A DNA stretch of 64,000 nucleotides, from assembly GCF_004114935.1 (NCBI RefSeq), contig NZ_CP022221.1, positions 1,757,001 through 1,821,000 of the forward strand, given 5' to 3'. Made by a program: the position numbers and the translations under genes. Below the pieces are notes generated by a model. The model was not told the DNA's origin. It did not search any database and saw nothing but the letters and a program-made list of their open reading frames with translations. Positions 42,169 to 51,599 of this stretch are shown in pieces. The number at the start of each line of letters is the position of its first letter. Within the stretch, counting starts at the first letter, position 1. This DNA is from Bradyrhizobium zhanjiangense (lineage in GTDB: Bacteria > Pseudomonadota > Alphaproteobacteria > Rhizobiales > Xanthobacteraceae).

Positions 42169-42210
42169 TGTAGCGGACCACTGACTCGAGCCCCCGACAC
42201 GCCGGGGAAA
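42169..42210. repeat. Degenerate tRNA 3'-end-like sequence (copy C)
   Basis: TGTAGCGGACC is identical to 20658-20668. It is followed by ACTCGAGCCCCCGACACG, which read on the minus strand is a T-loop-like GGGGGCTCGAGTC ending in a TCCGCTACA 3' end. The 3' T-stem does not pair, so it is not a working tRNA; more likely an attachment-site remnant. It lies 90 bp left of the IS21 element. Confidence 0.5.
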
Positions 42211-42336
42211 GCGGCAGTGCAGCTGCCGGGCCCTCGATTGGATCACAACTTGAGCCGAATGTCGCGCGCCATGGAAAACTGCCCCCTCAGCGTCACGAGG
42301 AATTGCCCCCTCCTCGGATAGCTGAGGAGAGAGTGA

Positions 42337-43641
42337 ATGAAGCAGGAACGAATCACTGAAGGCTCGACGTGGAGTGATCCACGGGGGCAGGTGATGAAGA
42401 CGCCGGATGACGTGGCGGAGATGTTGCGCCTGAGGGCGTGCGGGTGGGGTGTGAAGCGGATTGCGCGGCAGCTGGGCTGCAGCCATCACACGGTGAAGGA
42501 CTACGTGGCGGCGGGCGGGGTGAAGCCGTTCAAGTCGCCTGAGCGGCCGAAGCGTCTCGACGGCCTTGAGGGTTGGCTGCGCGAGAGGCTCATTCGGCAT
42601 CGCGGCAATGCCGACGTGGTGCGCCAGGACCTGTTGGCCGAGAAAGGCGTGATCGTCAGCCGGCGGACGCTGCAACGCGCCGTGCAGCCCTATCGCCAGG
42701 CGCTGAAGGCGGAGGCGCTGGCGACGACGCGGTTTGAGACGCCGCCGGGCCGGCAGCTGCAGATCGACTTCGGGGAGCGCCTGGTCGAGATCGGAGGGGC
42801 GAAAGTCAAGGCATTCGTGTTCGTGGCAACGCTCGGGCATTCGCGACGGCTCCATGTGCGTGCGTTCCGGGCCGAGAGGCAGGAGCATTGGTTCGCCGGG
42901 CTCGAGAGTGCATTCACGACCTTCAGCGGTGTGCCGGAGGAAGTGCTGATGGACAATCCTCGGGCGCTTGTCGTGCGCCACGACGCGGTGAGCCGGTCGG
43001 TTCAGTTTAACGACAAGCTGATAGCCTTCGCAAAACATTGGGGCTTCCGTCCTCGCGCTTGCGCGCCATATCGGGCGCGCACGAAGGGCAAGACGGAGAA
43101 CGGCGTCGGCTACGTGAAGAAGAACGCGATCGCCGGTCATTCCTTCCCAAGCTGGGAAGCATTCGAGGCGCATCTCGACAGGTGGGAGCGTGAGGTTGCG
43201 AACGTTCGTATCCACGGCACGACCGGCGAGGCGCCGATCATTCGCTTCGCGCGTGACGAGATACATCGGTTGAAGCCGCTCGGCGGGCAGCCATCGTTCG
43301 GATCCTTGCGTGAACTGACCCGCGTCGTCGGCAATGATTGCGCCGTCGAGATCGACACGAACAGCTACTCAGTGCCGTGGCGCCTGATTGGCGAGCGCGT
43401 GGCGGTGACGATCGCGGCCGGCGAAGTGCGGATCCGCCATGGATTGCACCAGGTTGCGCTCCACAAGCAATCGGAGGGACGCCGGCTGCGGATCGTCGAC
43501 TCCGCTCATCTCGATGGTGTTGCTGGTTGCGATGGCGCGGTCCGCCGGGCGGAGATCGCGGCGGTGCTGGCGCCGTCTCCACCACCGTCGTTGTTACGCC
43601 CTCTTGCCGAATACGAAGCCGTGGTCGGAGGAAGCTTCTGA
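42337..43641 (+). CDS. istA: IS21-family transposase IstA
   Basis: A 434-residue transposase. HTH near residues 30-60 (LRLRACGWGVKRIARQLGCS), then a DDE catalytic core: first Asp in QLQIDFGE, second in VLMDNPRAL, Glu in KGKTENGVGYVK, as in retroviral-type integrases of IS21. The C-terminal domain is basic. Its stop overlaps the istB start by one base (TGATG). Confidence 0.93.
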   Translation: MKQERITEGSTWSDPRGQVMKTPDDVAEMLRLRACGWGVKRIARQLGCSHHTVKDYVAAGGVKPFKSPERPKRLDGLEGWLRERLIRHRGNADVVRQDLLAEKGVIVSRRTLQRAVQPYRQALKAEALATTRFETPPGRQLQIDFGERLVEIGGAKVKAFVFVATLGHSRRLHVRAFRAERQEHWFAGLESAFTTFSGVPEEVLMDNPRALVVRHDAVSRSVQFNDKLIAFAKHWGFRPRACAPYRARTKGKTENGVGYVKKNAIAGHSFPSWEAFEAHLDRWEREVANVRIHGTTGEAPIIRFARDEIHRLKPLGGQPSFGSLRELTRVVGNDCAVEIDTNSYSVPWRLIGERVAVTIAAGEVRIRHGLHQVALHKQSEGRRLRIVDSAHLDGVAGCDGAVRRAEIAAVLAPSPPPSLLRPLAEYEAVVGGSF

Positions 43642-44501
43642 TGGCGCGGGCAAAGAAGATAATGGAAGCAACGGCCGATCCGCTCGATGCCATGCTGGCG
43701 CGATTGCAGCTCTCCGGCATCCGCGATCAGCTCGACAGCCTGCTCGACGAGGCGGCGCGCGCAAACCTGTCGGCGCGTGAGACGCTGATCCTGCTGTGCG
43801 AGCGCGAGATCGCTCGCAAGGATCATCGCCGCATCGAGATGGCGCTGAAGCTCGCACACTTCCCTGCCGTGAAGGAACTGGCGGGCTTCGACTTCGAGGC
43901 GCAGCAGTCGATCGATCCGAAGCAGATCCGCGACCTGGCCGCGTCACGTTGGATCGCCAACGGCGAGAACGTGCTGCTGCTCGGACCGCCGGGCGTCGGT
44001 AAGACGCATCTGTCGATCGCGCTCGGGCGAGAGGCGATCCTGGCCGGGTACACGGTGCAGTTCACCACGGCGACGACGCTGGTCGCGGGCCTTGCCAAGG
44101 CGCATGGCGAACGGCGTCTGGACGAGAAACTGCTCGCGCTGTCGAAGCCAAAGCTACTGATCGTCGACGAGCTCGGCTACCTGCCGCTGGAACCTGACGC
44201 GGCACATCTGTTCTTCCAACTTGTCAGCCGGCGCTACGAAACTGGCGCCATGCTGATTACCTCGAACCGCAGTGTTGCCGAATGGGGCACCGTGTTCGCC
44301 GATCCCGTGGTCGCCACCGCGATCCTCGACCGGCTCTTGCACCACAGCCACGTGCTGACGATCCGCGGCGACAGTTACCGGCTCCGCGCCAAGCGCAAGA
44401 GCGGCCTCATCCAGCCGCCGCCCGCCGGTGACGGCCCTCCGGTCGGCTCCGCCTCCCTCCGGCCCGTCACCGTCGGAAACAACCTTCAACCGAGATCATA
44501 A
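43641..44501 (+). CDS. istB: IS21-family ATP-binding helper IstB
   Basis: A 286-residue AAA+ protein related to DnaC. Walker A is LLLGPPGVGKTHLSIA, Walker B LLIVDELGYLPL, sensor 1 MLITSNRSVAEWG. It selects the target and stimulates IstA. Start ATG 43641 overlaps the istA stop by one base; the frame upstream is shadow. Confidence 0.93.
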   Translation: MARAKKIMEATADPLDAMLARLQLSGIRDQLDSLLDEAARANLSARETLILLCEREIARKDHRRIEMALKLAHFPAVKELAGFDFEAQQSIDPKQIRDLAASRWIANGENVLLLGPPGVGKTHLSIALGREAILAGYTVQFTTATTLVAGLAKAHGERRLDEKLLALSKPKLLIVDELGYLPLEPDAAHLFFQLVSRRYETGAMLITSNRSVAEWGTVFADPVVATAILDRLLHHSHVLTIRGDSYRLRAKRKSGLIQPPPAGDGPPVGSASLRPVTVGNNLQPRS

Positions 44502-44568
44502 CCCAGACGGTGGGGGCAGTTCTTCATGACGCAAAGGGGGCAGTTCCGGATGGCGTTTGACACCGAAT

Positions 44569-44880
44569 GCCGGTATCGGTGGTGGCGCCTTCCGATTTGA
44601 CCTCCGAACGGGATCCTATCACCGGCAAACGAACGGCAGTTGCGGCGGCCGGGGCGAAACGCACTCTTTTTCAACTCCGCGACATACCCTGTGGCGGCGT
44701 GATCTCGGGTGAGTGGATGGCGTACTCGCGCCCCTCTACCCGAGCGGGCTAGGCAAACGTTTCACTTGATGGAATTTGGGGGCTGATGGTGCTCGTGGGC
44801 GGGATAAACTGGCCGCGATCACGTGCCTGCCGGGAATACTAGGCTGCACCGGCATTCCCAATAGGACATAGGTGGAGCAA
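44569..44880. other. Intergenic region right of IS21
   Basis: 312 bp. The first 32 bases continue the repeat related to 5334-5392. No gene is supported in the rest; the frame at 44567-44752 lacks motifs and a ribosome site. Confidence 0.45.
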
Positions 44881-46071
44881 ATGACCAAAGCTTTCGGAGG
44901 CATCCGAATTGTCGATTCGACGCACGTTCTAGCTGGTCCGTTTGCGAGCTATCAGCTCGGCGTCCTCGGTGCAGAAGTCATCAAGCTCGAATCTCCGCAC
45001 AGTCCCGACCAGGCCCGCCTGCAGGGCAGCGACAGGGGCATGAACGACCGGAGAATGGGAACCTCGTTCATGGCTCAAGCATCCAACAAGAAGGCGATCG
45101 CGCTCGACCTGAAATCCGAAGGCGGCCGGAAAGCGCTGCTGCGGCTGCTCGAAACCGCGGATGTCTTCGTGCAGAACTTCCGTCCCGGCGCCTTCGACCG
45201 GCTCGGACTGTCCTACGACGAGGTGCGAGCGCTTAATCCGCGCCTGATCTACTGCTCGATCTCGGCCTTTGGCGCGACCGGGCCGAGACGCGAGGAGACC
45301 GGCTACGATAACGTGATCCAGGCTTCCTCCGGAATGATGGCGATGACCGGCTATGGCGACGGCCAGCCGTTGAAGAGCGGGGCCCAGCTCGTCGACTACG
45401 GCACCGGCTTCGCCGCCGCCTTTGCGATCTCAGCCGCGCTTTTCCAGCGTGAGAGGACGGGCGTCGGACAGCATATCGATGTATCCATGTTCGACGTGGC
45501 GCTCATGCTGTGCTCCTCGCACATTGCTGGCCTGACATGGAACGGCTCTCATCCTAAGGCGAAAGCGAATCGGTTTCCTTTTGCCACGATCGGCTGTTAC
45601 CGCGCATCCGACACCGATATGATGATCGCCGCATCGAACGTGGCGCAGCAGCGCCGGCTGTGGACGGCATTGGGCCGGGAAGATCTGATCAAGTCCAACA
45701 ACAACCAGCGCCTCGACGCCCACGCCGAAGAGGAGGCGGCACTCAGCGCGATCATCGCCACGCGGCCCGCGGCGGAGTGGGAAGCATTGCTGCGCAAGCA
45801 TCGCGTTCCGGCCTCGCGCGTTCGTACGCTCGCGGAGGCGATCGCCGATCCCCAGGCCGTTGCGCGAGGCGTCGTTCAGAATGCCGGACTGCGCGGCTCG
45901 GGGCAGCAAGAGCTTGGTGTCGCCCTAGCTGGCTTCAAGATGTCGGCAAGTCCGGCTGAACTGACGTCGCCCCCGCAGCCGGTCGGATCTCACACGGTCG
46001 AGGTCCTTGAATCCTTGGGCTATGGTGAGGCCGACATCGCCGCGCTGAAGGCGCAAGGTTCGATCGGCTAG
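44881..46071 (+). CDS. CaiB/BaiF family CoA-transferase
   Basis: A 396-residue type III CoA-transferase. Characteristic segments: GIRIVDSTHVLAGPFASYQLG with catalytic Asp region near residue 170 downstream (GQPLKSGAQLVDYGTGFAA), VQNFRPGAFDRLGL, and RTGVGQHIDVSMFDVALML. It moves CoA between an acyl-CoA and a free acid. Start ATG 44881 has AGGTGGAG five bases upstream; the ORF begins at GTG 44872. First gene of the organic-acid block, followed by MmgE/PrpD. Confidence 0.9.
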   Translation: MTKAFGGIRIVDSTHVLAGPFASYQLGVLGAEVIKLESPHSPDQARLQGSDRGMNDRRMGTSFMAQASNKKAIALDLKSEGGRKALLRLLETADVFVQNFRPGAFDRLGLSYDEVRALNPRLIYCSISAFGATGPRREETGYDNVIQASSGMMAMTGYGDGQPLKSGAQLVDYGTGFAAAFAISAALFQRERTGVGQHIDVSMFDVALMLCSSHIAGLTWNGSHPKAKANRFPFATIGCYRASDTDMMIAASNVAQQRRLWTALGREDLIKSNNNQRLDAHAEEEAALSAIIATRPAAEWEALLRKHRVPASRVRTLAEAIADPQAVARGVVQNAGLRGSGQQELGVALAGFKMSASPAELTSPPQPVGSHTVEVLESLGYGEADIAALKAQGSIG

Positions 46072-46086
46072 AGGGAGGTTTTTGCT

Positions 46087-47475
46087 TTGCGCAATCCGTT
46101 GATCGCGCTTGCGGAGGCTGCGGCAGCTTGGCGTGAAGCGGAGCTTGCTCCGGAGATCGAATGGGCGGCTCGGCGTGCGGTGCTTGACTGGTTTGCAACG
46201 ATGCTTCCGGGGCGCCGGGAGAAGCCTGCGGCACTGGTCGTCGACGCTTTAGCGGAGGAGAAAACCTCGGGGCGCGCGATCTGCTATGTCGATGGATCAC
46301 TCCGGTCTCCGCGCCAAGCCGCCATGCTCAACGCAGTTGCCAGCCATATCGTCGAGTTCGACGACATCTTCCGGGACGGGGGCTATCATCCGGGTAGCTC
46401 GACTGTTTCAGCCGCTCTCGCAATCGCTCAGCATCAGGGCCTTTCTGCCAGGGCGTTTCACCGGGCCGTCATCGCCGGCTATGAAGTCGGATGCCGGGTG
46501 TCTCTCGCTGTCCAGCCCAGCCATTATGCATTCTGGCATACGACCTCGACGGTGGGCACCATCGGCTCCGCCGTCGCGGGCGCCGTTCTGCTGGACTGCG
46601 ATGCCGAGGCAATCGCCCATGCCATGGCGCTGGCGAGCAGCTTCGCGGGCGGACATCAGCAGAATCTGCAGGATGAGGGGATGGCAAAGGCGATGCATCC
46701 CGGTCACGCGGCCGAGGCCGGCCTGCTGGCGGCGGTCTGTGCAAGGCAGGGCATCACCGGATCGATGGCGAGTTTCCACGGATCGAAAGGCTTTGCCGCC
46801 GCAACCAGCCATTCCGCGGGGGATTGGGACAAGGCACTGCATGGTCTCGGTGAGTGGACGCCAATCGCGCGCATGACGGTGAAAGCGCACGGCTGCTGTG
46901 GCCACATCTTCCCGGCGATCGATGGGTTGAAGGCGATGCAGCGGGCGTCAGGCTTTGCAGCCGAGGACGTTGCTGCGATCCACGTCGAAGGCTACGGGGC
47001 GACCTACCAGATGTGCAATCGGCCTGATGCGATCACGGCCCAGGACGCGCGCTTCAGTTTGCAATATTGCCTCGCGGCTCAACTGGTGCTGGCAGCGGTG
47101 CGGCTCGAAGCGTTTCGGCCGGCTGCGCTCGCCGATGCTCGCATCCGGCGCCTGATGCCGCGTATCACCGTCAGCGAGGCGGCCGATCTTGCCGCTGCCT
47201 ATCCAGGCCGGCGCATGGCCCGGCTCGCGGTCACGTTGCGCGACGGCCGACGGATCGACCATTTTCAGAGGACGCGGAAGGGAGATCCAGAGGATCCCCT
47301 CAGCGATGACGAGCTCGTCGGCAAATTCACGGAGCTCGCCGGCTCCGTCGTCGAACGCGACGGCGCCGAAAGATTGATGAATTCGGTGTTGTATGGGAGT
47401 GACTTGCCCGGAACGGTTCGGCTCAGGCCGCGACCTCTGGCCAGTGGGAATGATCGGAGGCTTACTCCATTCTGA
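46087..47475 (+). CDS. MmgE/PrpD family dehydratase-like protein
   Basis: A 462-residue protein of the MmgE/PrpD family (2-methylcitrate dehydratase and cis-aconitate decarboxylase relatives). Typical: HIVEFDDIFRDGGYHPGS, ALASSFAGGHQQN, KAMHPGHAAEAGLLAA and KAHGCCGHIFPAIDG. Start is TTG 46087 with GGGAGG upstream. It pairs with the CoA-transferase. It converges with the Bug protein gene, the two 3' ends overlapping by 14 bp. Confidence 0.86.
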   Translation: MRNPLIALAEAAAAWREAELAPEIEWAARRAVLDWFATMLPGRREKPAALVVDALAEEKTSGRAICYVDGSLRSPRQAAMLNAVASHIVEFDDIFRDGGYHPGSSTVSAALAIAQHQGLSARAFHRAVIAGYEVGCRVSLAVQPSHYAFWHTTSTVGTIGSAVAGAVLLDCDAEAIAHAMALASSFAGGHQQNLQDEGMAKAMHPGHAAEAGLLAAVCARQGITGSMASFHGSKGFAAATSHSAGDWDKALHGLGEWTPIARMTVKAHGCCGHIFPAIDGLKAMQRASGFAAEDVAAIHVEGYGATYQMCNRPDAITAQDARFSLQYCLAAQLVLAAVRLEAFRPAALADARIRRLMPRITVSEAADLAAAYPGRRMARLAVTLRDGRRIDHFQRTRKGDPEDPLSDDELVGKFTELAGSVVERDGAERLMNSVLYGSDLPGTVRLRPRPLASGNDRRLTPF

Positions 47476-48448
47476 TATCTGCAGCCTTGATGACCTCTCC
47501 CCATTTCTTCGTTTCCGACGCAAGAAAGCTTCCGAAAGCGGAGGGCGACATGGCAACGGGCGATATTCCCAAGGCGTCGAGTTTGGAGATGGCGTCGGTC
47601 TCGCCCAGTGCAGCGTTCAGTTCCTGGCTCAAGCGCGCGACGATGGTTTCAGCCGTACCTTTCGGTGCCACGAGCCCGTAGAAGTTCGTTGCTTCGTATC
47701 CGCCGATATGCTCGCCGATCGCTGGAATGTCCGGCAATGTCGGCAGGCGGTGGGCGGACGTCACGCCAAGCGCACGCAGGGTCCCCGATTTGATGCTTGC
47801 CGTCGATGAGACCGAAGACGCGAATCCAGCCTGGACGTGCCCGCCGATGAGGTCCTTCAGAACGGGCCCGCCGCCCTGATACTGCACGAATAGACAATCG
47901 GTCTTCGACATCTGCGAGAACAGCGCAGCAGCCAGATGCTGCGGGCTACCATTGCCTGGCAGTCCCATGCTTGTTGCACCCGGGTTCTTGCGAGCCAGCT
48001 CGATGAATTCGGGGAGAGTCTTTGCGGGAACGTCCGGGTGCACAACCAGGATGTTGGGTACGAGACCAATGCTTCCGACCGGCGTCGAGTCCGCGAGGAA
48101 ATTGAACCGCAGCTTTGGATAGAGTGTCGCGTTCGCCGCATTGGCGGTGCTCGCGAGCAGCAGCGTATAGCCGTCGGCCGGCGATCTTAACGCGGCCTCC
48201 GTGCCGATATTCGCGCCGCCGCCGGCACGGTTCTCCGTGATGAAGGGCGCCTTGAGCTGCTCGGACAGCCGCTGTCCGATCAACCGGGCGATGATGTCCG
48301 TCGCCCCGCCCGGAGCATAGGGCGAGATGAGCTTGACAGGCTTGGATGGGTAATCCGACGTCGCGGCGAGGCCCGGCCTGCTGCCGGATGCGGCAGTGGC
48401 GATCAAGGATAGCGCGGCCAGCACCTCGCGCCGGTTGAACTGCATCAT
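47462..48448 (-). CDS. Bug-family tripartite tricarboxylate transporter binding protein (1 of 3)
   Basis: A 328-residue periplasmic binding protein of the Bug/TctC family. A twin-Arg-like leader (NRREVLAALSLIATAASG) precedes the mature sequence (YPSKPVKLISPYAPGGATDI). The substrate loop is IGTEAALRSPADGYTLLLAS; YQGGGPVLKDLIGG is the second domain landmark. It is encoded directly after tctA in the same direction, so it is the likely cognate binding protein. Confidence 0.9.
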   Translation of the reverse strand: MMQFNRREVLAALSLIATAASGSRPGLAATSDYPSKPVKLISPYAPGGATDIIARLIGQRLSEQLKAPFITENRAGGGANIGTEAALRSPADGYTLLLASTANAANATLYPKLRFNFLADSTPVGSIGLVPNILVVHPDVPAKTLPEFIELARKNPGATSMGLPGNGSPQHLAAALFSQMSKTDCLFVQYQGGGPVLKDLIGGHVQAGFASSVSSTASIKSGTLRALGVTSAHRLPTLPDIPAIGEHIGGYEATNFYGLVAPKGTAETIVARLSQELNAALGETDAISKLDALGISPVAMSPSAFGSFLASETKKWGEVIKAADIRME

Positions 48449-48486
48449 GACGTATTCCTTCCTTTCTGAAGGGGCAGAGCTTGCGC

Positions 48487-49989
48487 TTACTCTTCCTGGA
48501 AGGCTTCCTCGCGCGTGACCGAGAATGAAGGCAGCAGCACGAGCGCGAGCAAGATGAGGGCGAGCGCCAGCATGCCCGCACTGATTGGACGGGTCAGCAG
48601 CACCAGCGGATCACCCTTGGACAGCAGGAGCGCACGGCGCAGAAACTCCTCCATCATCGGGCCAAGGATGAATCCCAGCAGAAGCGGAGCCGGCTCGCAG
48701 TCCAGCTTCTTGAAGACGTAGCCGATGACCCCGAACAGTGCCATCAGGTACACGTCGAAATGCGCGTTGTTGAGGCTGAAGACGCCGATCGCGCAGAACA
48801 CGATGATCATCGGGAAGAGGTATCGATAGGGGATCGTGATCATCTTCACCCACATCCCGATCAGGGGCAGGTTCAAGACCAGCAGCATCAGATTGCCGAT
48901 CCACATAGATGCAATCAGGCCCCAGAACAGCGCGGGCTGCTCGGTCATCACGGATGGCCCGGGCTGAATGCCCTGGATGATCATTGCTCCGATCATGAGC
49001 GCCATCACCGGGTTCGCCGGGATACCAAGTGTCAGCATCGGGATGAACGACATTTGCGCGCCCGCATTGTTCGCGGATTCGGGCGCCGCGACGCCCTCGA
49101 TAGCGCCCTTGCCGAACTCGTGCCTGTTTCTCGACACCTTCTTCTCGAGCGCGTAGGCGCCGAAAGAGGCGAGCGCGGCGCCGCCGCCGGGCAGGATACC
49201 GAGGATCGAGCCGAGCGCAGTCCCACGCAGGGTAGGCGCAACCATCCGCCGGAAATCCTGTTTGGTCGGCCACAATCCTTTCACTTCATTGATTGAGACG
49301 TCGCGGCTGGCTTCCTGCTGCAGATTGGCGACGATCTCGCCGATGCCGAACATGCCCATTGCTACGATGACGAAACCGATGCCGTCGGACAATTCAGGCA
49401 GGTCGAATGTGTAGCGCTGCAGGCCTGAGTTCACGTCCGTTCCGATCAGGCCGAGCAGCAATCCGAGCACGATCATGCCGAGCGCATGCAGGATAGAGCC
49501 GTGCGCGAGGACGATGGAGGCGATCAGGCCGAGCACCATCAGCGAGAAATATTCGGCGGGGCCGAATTTCAGGGCGACCTCGGCAAGCGGCGGAGCGAAC
49601 AGCGCGATCAGCAGCGTGCAGACGGTGCCGGCAAAAAATGAGGCAAGCGCGGCGGTGGCGAGCGCGCGTCCAGCCTTGCCTTGGCGTGCCATCTGGTGGC
49701 CGTCGAGTGCCGTGACCACCGAGGACGTCTCCCCGGGCAAATTGACTAGAATGGCGGTCGTGGAGCCGCCGTATTGCGCGCCGTAGAAAATGCCGGCGAG
49801 CATGATCAATGCGGTGACCGGCGGCATGGCAAAGGTCGCCGGCAGCAGCATGGCGATGGTTGCGGCCGGCCCAAGCCCGGGCAGAACGCCGATCGCGGTT
49901 CCCAGAAAGCACCCGATCAGGGCGTACAGCAGATTGACGGGCGTCATCGAGGTCTGAAGCCCGAGCAGAAGGTTGGCGAAGATGTCCAT
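48487..49989 (-). CDS. TctA family tricarboxylate transporter, large membrane subunit
   Basis: A 500-residue membrane protein with about 12 helices. Family landmarks: GTAIGVLPGLGPAATIAMLLP, FYGAQYGGSTTAILVNLPGE, GILPGGGAALASFGAY and TLGIPANPVMALMIGA. Start ATG 49989 has GGAG nine bases upstream; the longer frame to 50463 runs through tctB as shadow. Encoded between tctB and the Bug protein; together they form a TTT transporter. Confidence 0.92.
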   Translation of the reverse strand: MDIFANLLLGLQTSMTPVNLLYALIGCFLGTAIGVLPGLGPAATIAMLLPATFAMPPVTALIMLAGIFYGAQYGGSTTAILVNLPGETSSVVTALDGHQMARQGKAGRALATAALASFFAGTVCTLLIALFAPPLAEVALKFGPAEYFSLMVLGLIASIVLAHGSILHALGMIVLGLLLGLIGTDVNSGLQRYTFDLPELSDGIGFVIVAMGMFGIGEIVANLQQEASRDVSINEVKGLWPTKQDFRRMVAPTLRGTALGSILGILPGGGAALASFGAYALEKKVSRNRHEFGKGAIEGVAAPESANNAGAQMSFIPMLTLGIPANPVMALMIGAMIIQGIQPGPSVMTEQPALFWGLIASMWIGNLMLLVLNLPLIGMWVKMITIPYRYLFPMIIVFCAIGVFSLNNAHFDVYLMALFGVIGYVFKKLDCEPAPLLLGFILGPMMEEFLRRALLLSKGDPLVLLTRPISAGMLALALILLALVLLPSFSVTREEAFQEE

Positions 49990-50006
49990 GGTAAGGCTCT
50001 CCGGAC

Positions 50007-50492
50007 TCAGCGTTGTGGAGCGATGACGGCGGCGTGCTCGAACCACGAACCGAGGATCGGCATCGGCACGCCGAGACCTTTTACGAAAACAAGGATGCAG
50101 AAGACGGTCAGGCCCACGAGAACCAAAAGGCTCTTGAAGTCGTAGACGGATTGTTGCGAAGCCAGCGCCGAGATGATGACGAGGGCGGGCAGGGCGAACA
50201 CCAGCCCGGCGGTATCGATCAGGAAACCGAACGCCATGACGGCAGCGGTGATCAGCCCGAGTTGTTTCCATGCGATCCGGCCGACGGGGGACCCTTGGGC
50301 AACGAATGAGCGAACGATGGAAATGACGCCAAAGGCGCCCAGGATCCAGCTTAGGGTCAGCGGAAAGTAACCTGGCCCCATCCGAGAGGCGGCGCCCATC
50401 TTCAGGTCGCGCCCAAGCCAAAGGAATGCGGCAGCCAGCAGAACGTAGAGAAGGCCTGCCCAAAAGTCCTTTTCAGCCCTTACCCTGATCAA
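50007..50492 (-). CDS. TctB family tricarboxylate transporter, small membrane subunit
   Basis: A 161-residue protein with four helices (AGLLYVLLAAAFLWLGRDL, LTLSWILGAFGVISIV, LGLITAAVMAFGFLI, SLLVLVGLTVFCILVFV). The start is TTG 50492, chosen because GGAGG lies eight bases upstream; the longer frame reads through the promoter region. It starts the tctB-tctA-bug operon and is divergent from iclR. Confidence 0.85.
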   Translation of the reverse strand: MIRVRAEKDFWAGLLYVLLAAAFLWLGRDLKMGAASRMGPGYFPLTLSWILGAFGVISIVRSFVAQGSPVGRIAWKQLGLITAAVMAFGFLIDTAGLVFALPALVIISALASQQSVYDFKSLLVLVGLTVFCILVFVKGLGVPMPILGSWFEHAAVIAPQR

Positions 50493-50669
50493 GGTGGTAT
50501 CCTCCCATGTTCTCTTGATTGTGCCGGTCGCTCTCCCGCCGGTTGGGGCGGGTACAGCTCCGATTGTCGCCGCGACCAAAGCGCGCCGATTGCACTATTT
50601 CGATGAACCTATATCGACAAATCTGACGGATTAGGCTGTGCTAATTCCACTAGGTGAAACGGTGGCTCC

Positions 50670-51455
50670 ATGACGGACCGGCACGACAGGGATGGAATGA
50701 ACCGCTCGCTGGAGCGCGGCATAGCGATCATGCGCGCGTTCAAGCCAGGCCTCAGCGAGCTCGGCAACGCCGAGATCGCGGAGCGGACCCGTCTGCCGAA
50801 GGCGACCGTGAGCCGTCTGACGCGCACCCTGGTGTCCGCGGGCATGCTGGAGAGGGATGCCGCCCAACGGGTCTACCGCCTTGCGCCTGCGGTGCTGAGC
50901 TTCGCCCATGCAATGCGCTTGAGTTCGCCGATTTTGTCGGTAATCGCGCCGCTGATGCGGGCGGAAGCAACCCGAAGACACGTGAACGTCGGATTGGCGG
51001 CGGCCGACGGCGATATGATGGTCTATCTGGAATCATTCCGCTACAGCCCCCGCGCAAGCTTCCGGACGGTTGTCTCGGGGCAGCGCGTGCCGGTGGAACT
51101 AACGTCACTTGGGCGGGCCTATCTCTGGGCGATACCACGCGAGGATCGGGACCGTGAACTGGCAGCAATCGCAAAGCGCCGCCCAAAGGGATCTCGTCAG
51201 TTTCGCCACGACATCGAACGATCGTTCGCCGAACTCGACGAACTCGGCTATTGCGCAGTCCGATGGCAGCCGGGCGTGATGGCGGTCGCGACGCCACTCC
51301 GGTTCGATGAGTTGGAGCCGCACTCGCTAAACATGAGCCTTGCGAGCGATGAGCCCTTGGCTGACGCCAGGCGGCGGCTGGGACCGTGGTTGCTCGACCT
51401 GAAGCGAAGATGTCTCGAAAAGCTCGAGTCGAACGCCGTGCGTGACACCTATTGA
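50670..51455 (+). CDS. IclR family transcriptional regulator
   Basis: A 261-residue IclR regulator: N-terminal winged HTH (LERGIAIMRAFKPGLSEL, IAERTRLPKATVSRLTRTLV) and C-terminal effector domain (SGQRVPVELTSLGRAYLWAI, LDELGYCAVRWQPGVMAVATPL). It is divergent from tctB over 177 bp and precedes the second catabolic operon, so it likely controls both. Confidence 0.9.
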   Translation: MTDRHDRDGMNRSLERGIAIMRAFKPGLSELGNAEIAERTRLPKATVSRLTRTLVSAGMLERDAAQRVYRLAPAVLSFAHAMRLSSPILSVIAPLMRAEATRRHVNVGLAAADGDMMVYLESFRYSPRASFRTVVSGQRVPVELTSLGRAYLWAIPREDRDRELAAIAKRRPKGSRQFRHDIERSFAELDELGYCAVRWQPGVMAVATPLRFDELEPHSLNMSLASDEPLADARRRLGPWLLDLKRRCLEKLESNAVRDTY

Positions 51456-51599
51456 GGTGACGGCGCCCTCGGCCGCCGACTGGCTGCGGCAGCGATCCCG
51501 ATTCCAGCAGGTGGAATTGACCGAGCATCAAGCGGCGCCGGAAGTCCTATAATCTCCCTCAAATCAACAGCCCGTGCACGCACGGATTGGGAGGATGCC

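Larger units (their letters stand above)
42260..44563 (+). mobile_element. Complete IS21-family insertion sequence
   Basis: 2304 bp. The left end begins TGTCGCGCGCCATGG and the right end read inward TGTCAAACGCCATCC; both continue into two copies of ACTGCCCCC-type repeats separated by GCGTCA (left 42260-42313, right 44509-44563), the multi-repeat ends typical of IS21. It carries istA and istB, both intact. A 5-bp target duplication CCGAA flanks it (42255-42259 and 44564-44568), so the insertion is relatively recent. It interrupts a diverged repeat related to 5334-5392, not a recognised gene. Confidence 0.93.

Noticed and set aside
42169..42210. tRNA gene
   Set aside because: Only a T-loop and 3' end can be traced and the T-stem does not pair; there is no anticodon or D arm.
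42136..43266. 376-residue minus-strand frame
   Set aside because: Shadow of istA running out of the IS; no motifs and crosses the IS left end.
50362..50367. GTAACC hexamer outside the metal region
   Set aside because: No CGAA at 15-17 bases. The same holds for hits near 646, 4020, 8525, 29998, 30593, 37034 and 42009, mostly inside genes.
48487..50463. 658-residue version of TctA
   Set aside because: The extra N-terminus is the tctB region read in another frame; a good ribosome site and family start lie at 49989.
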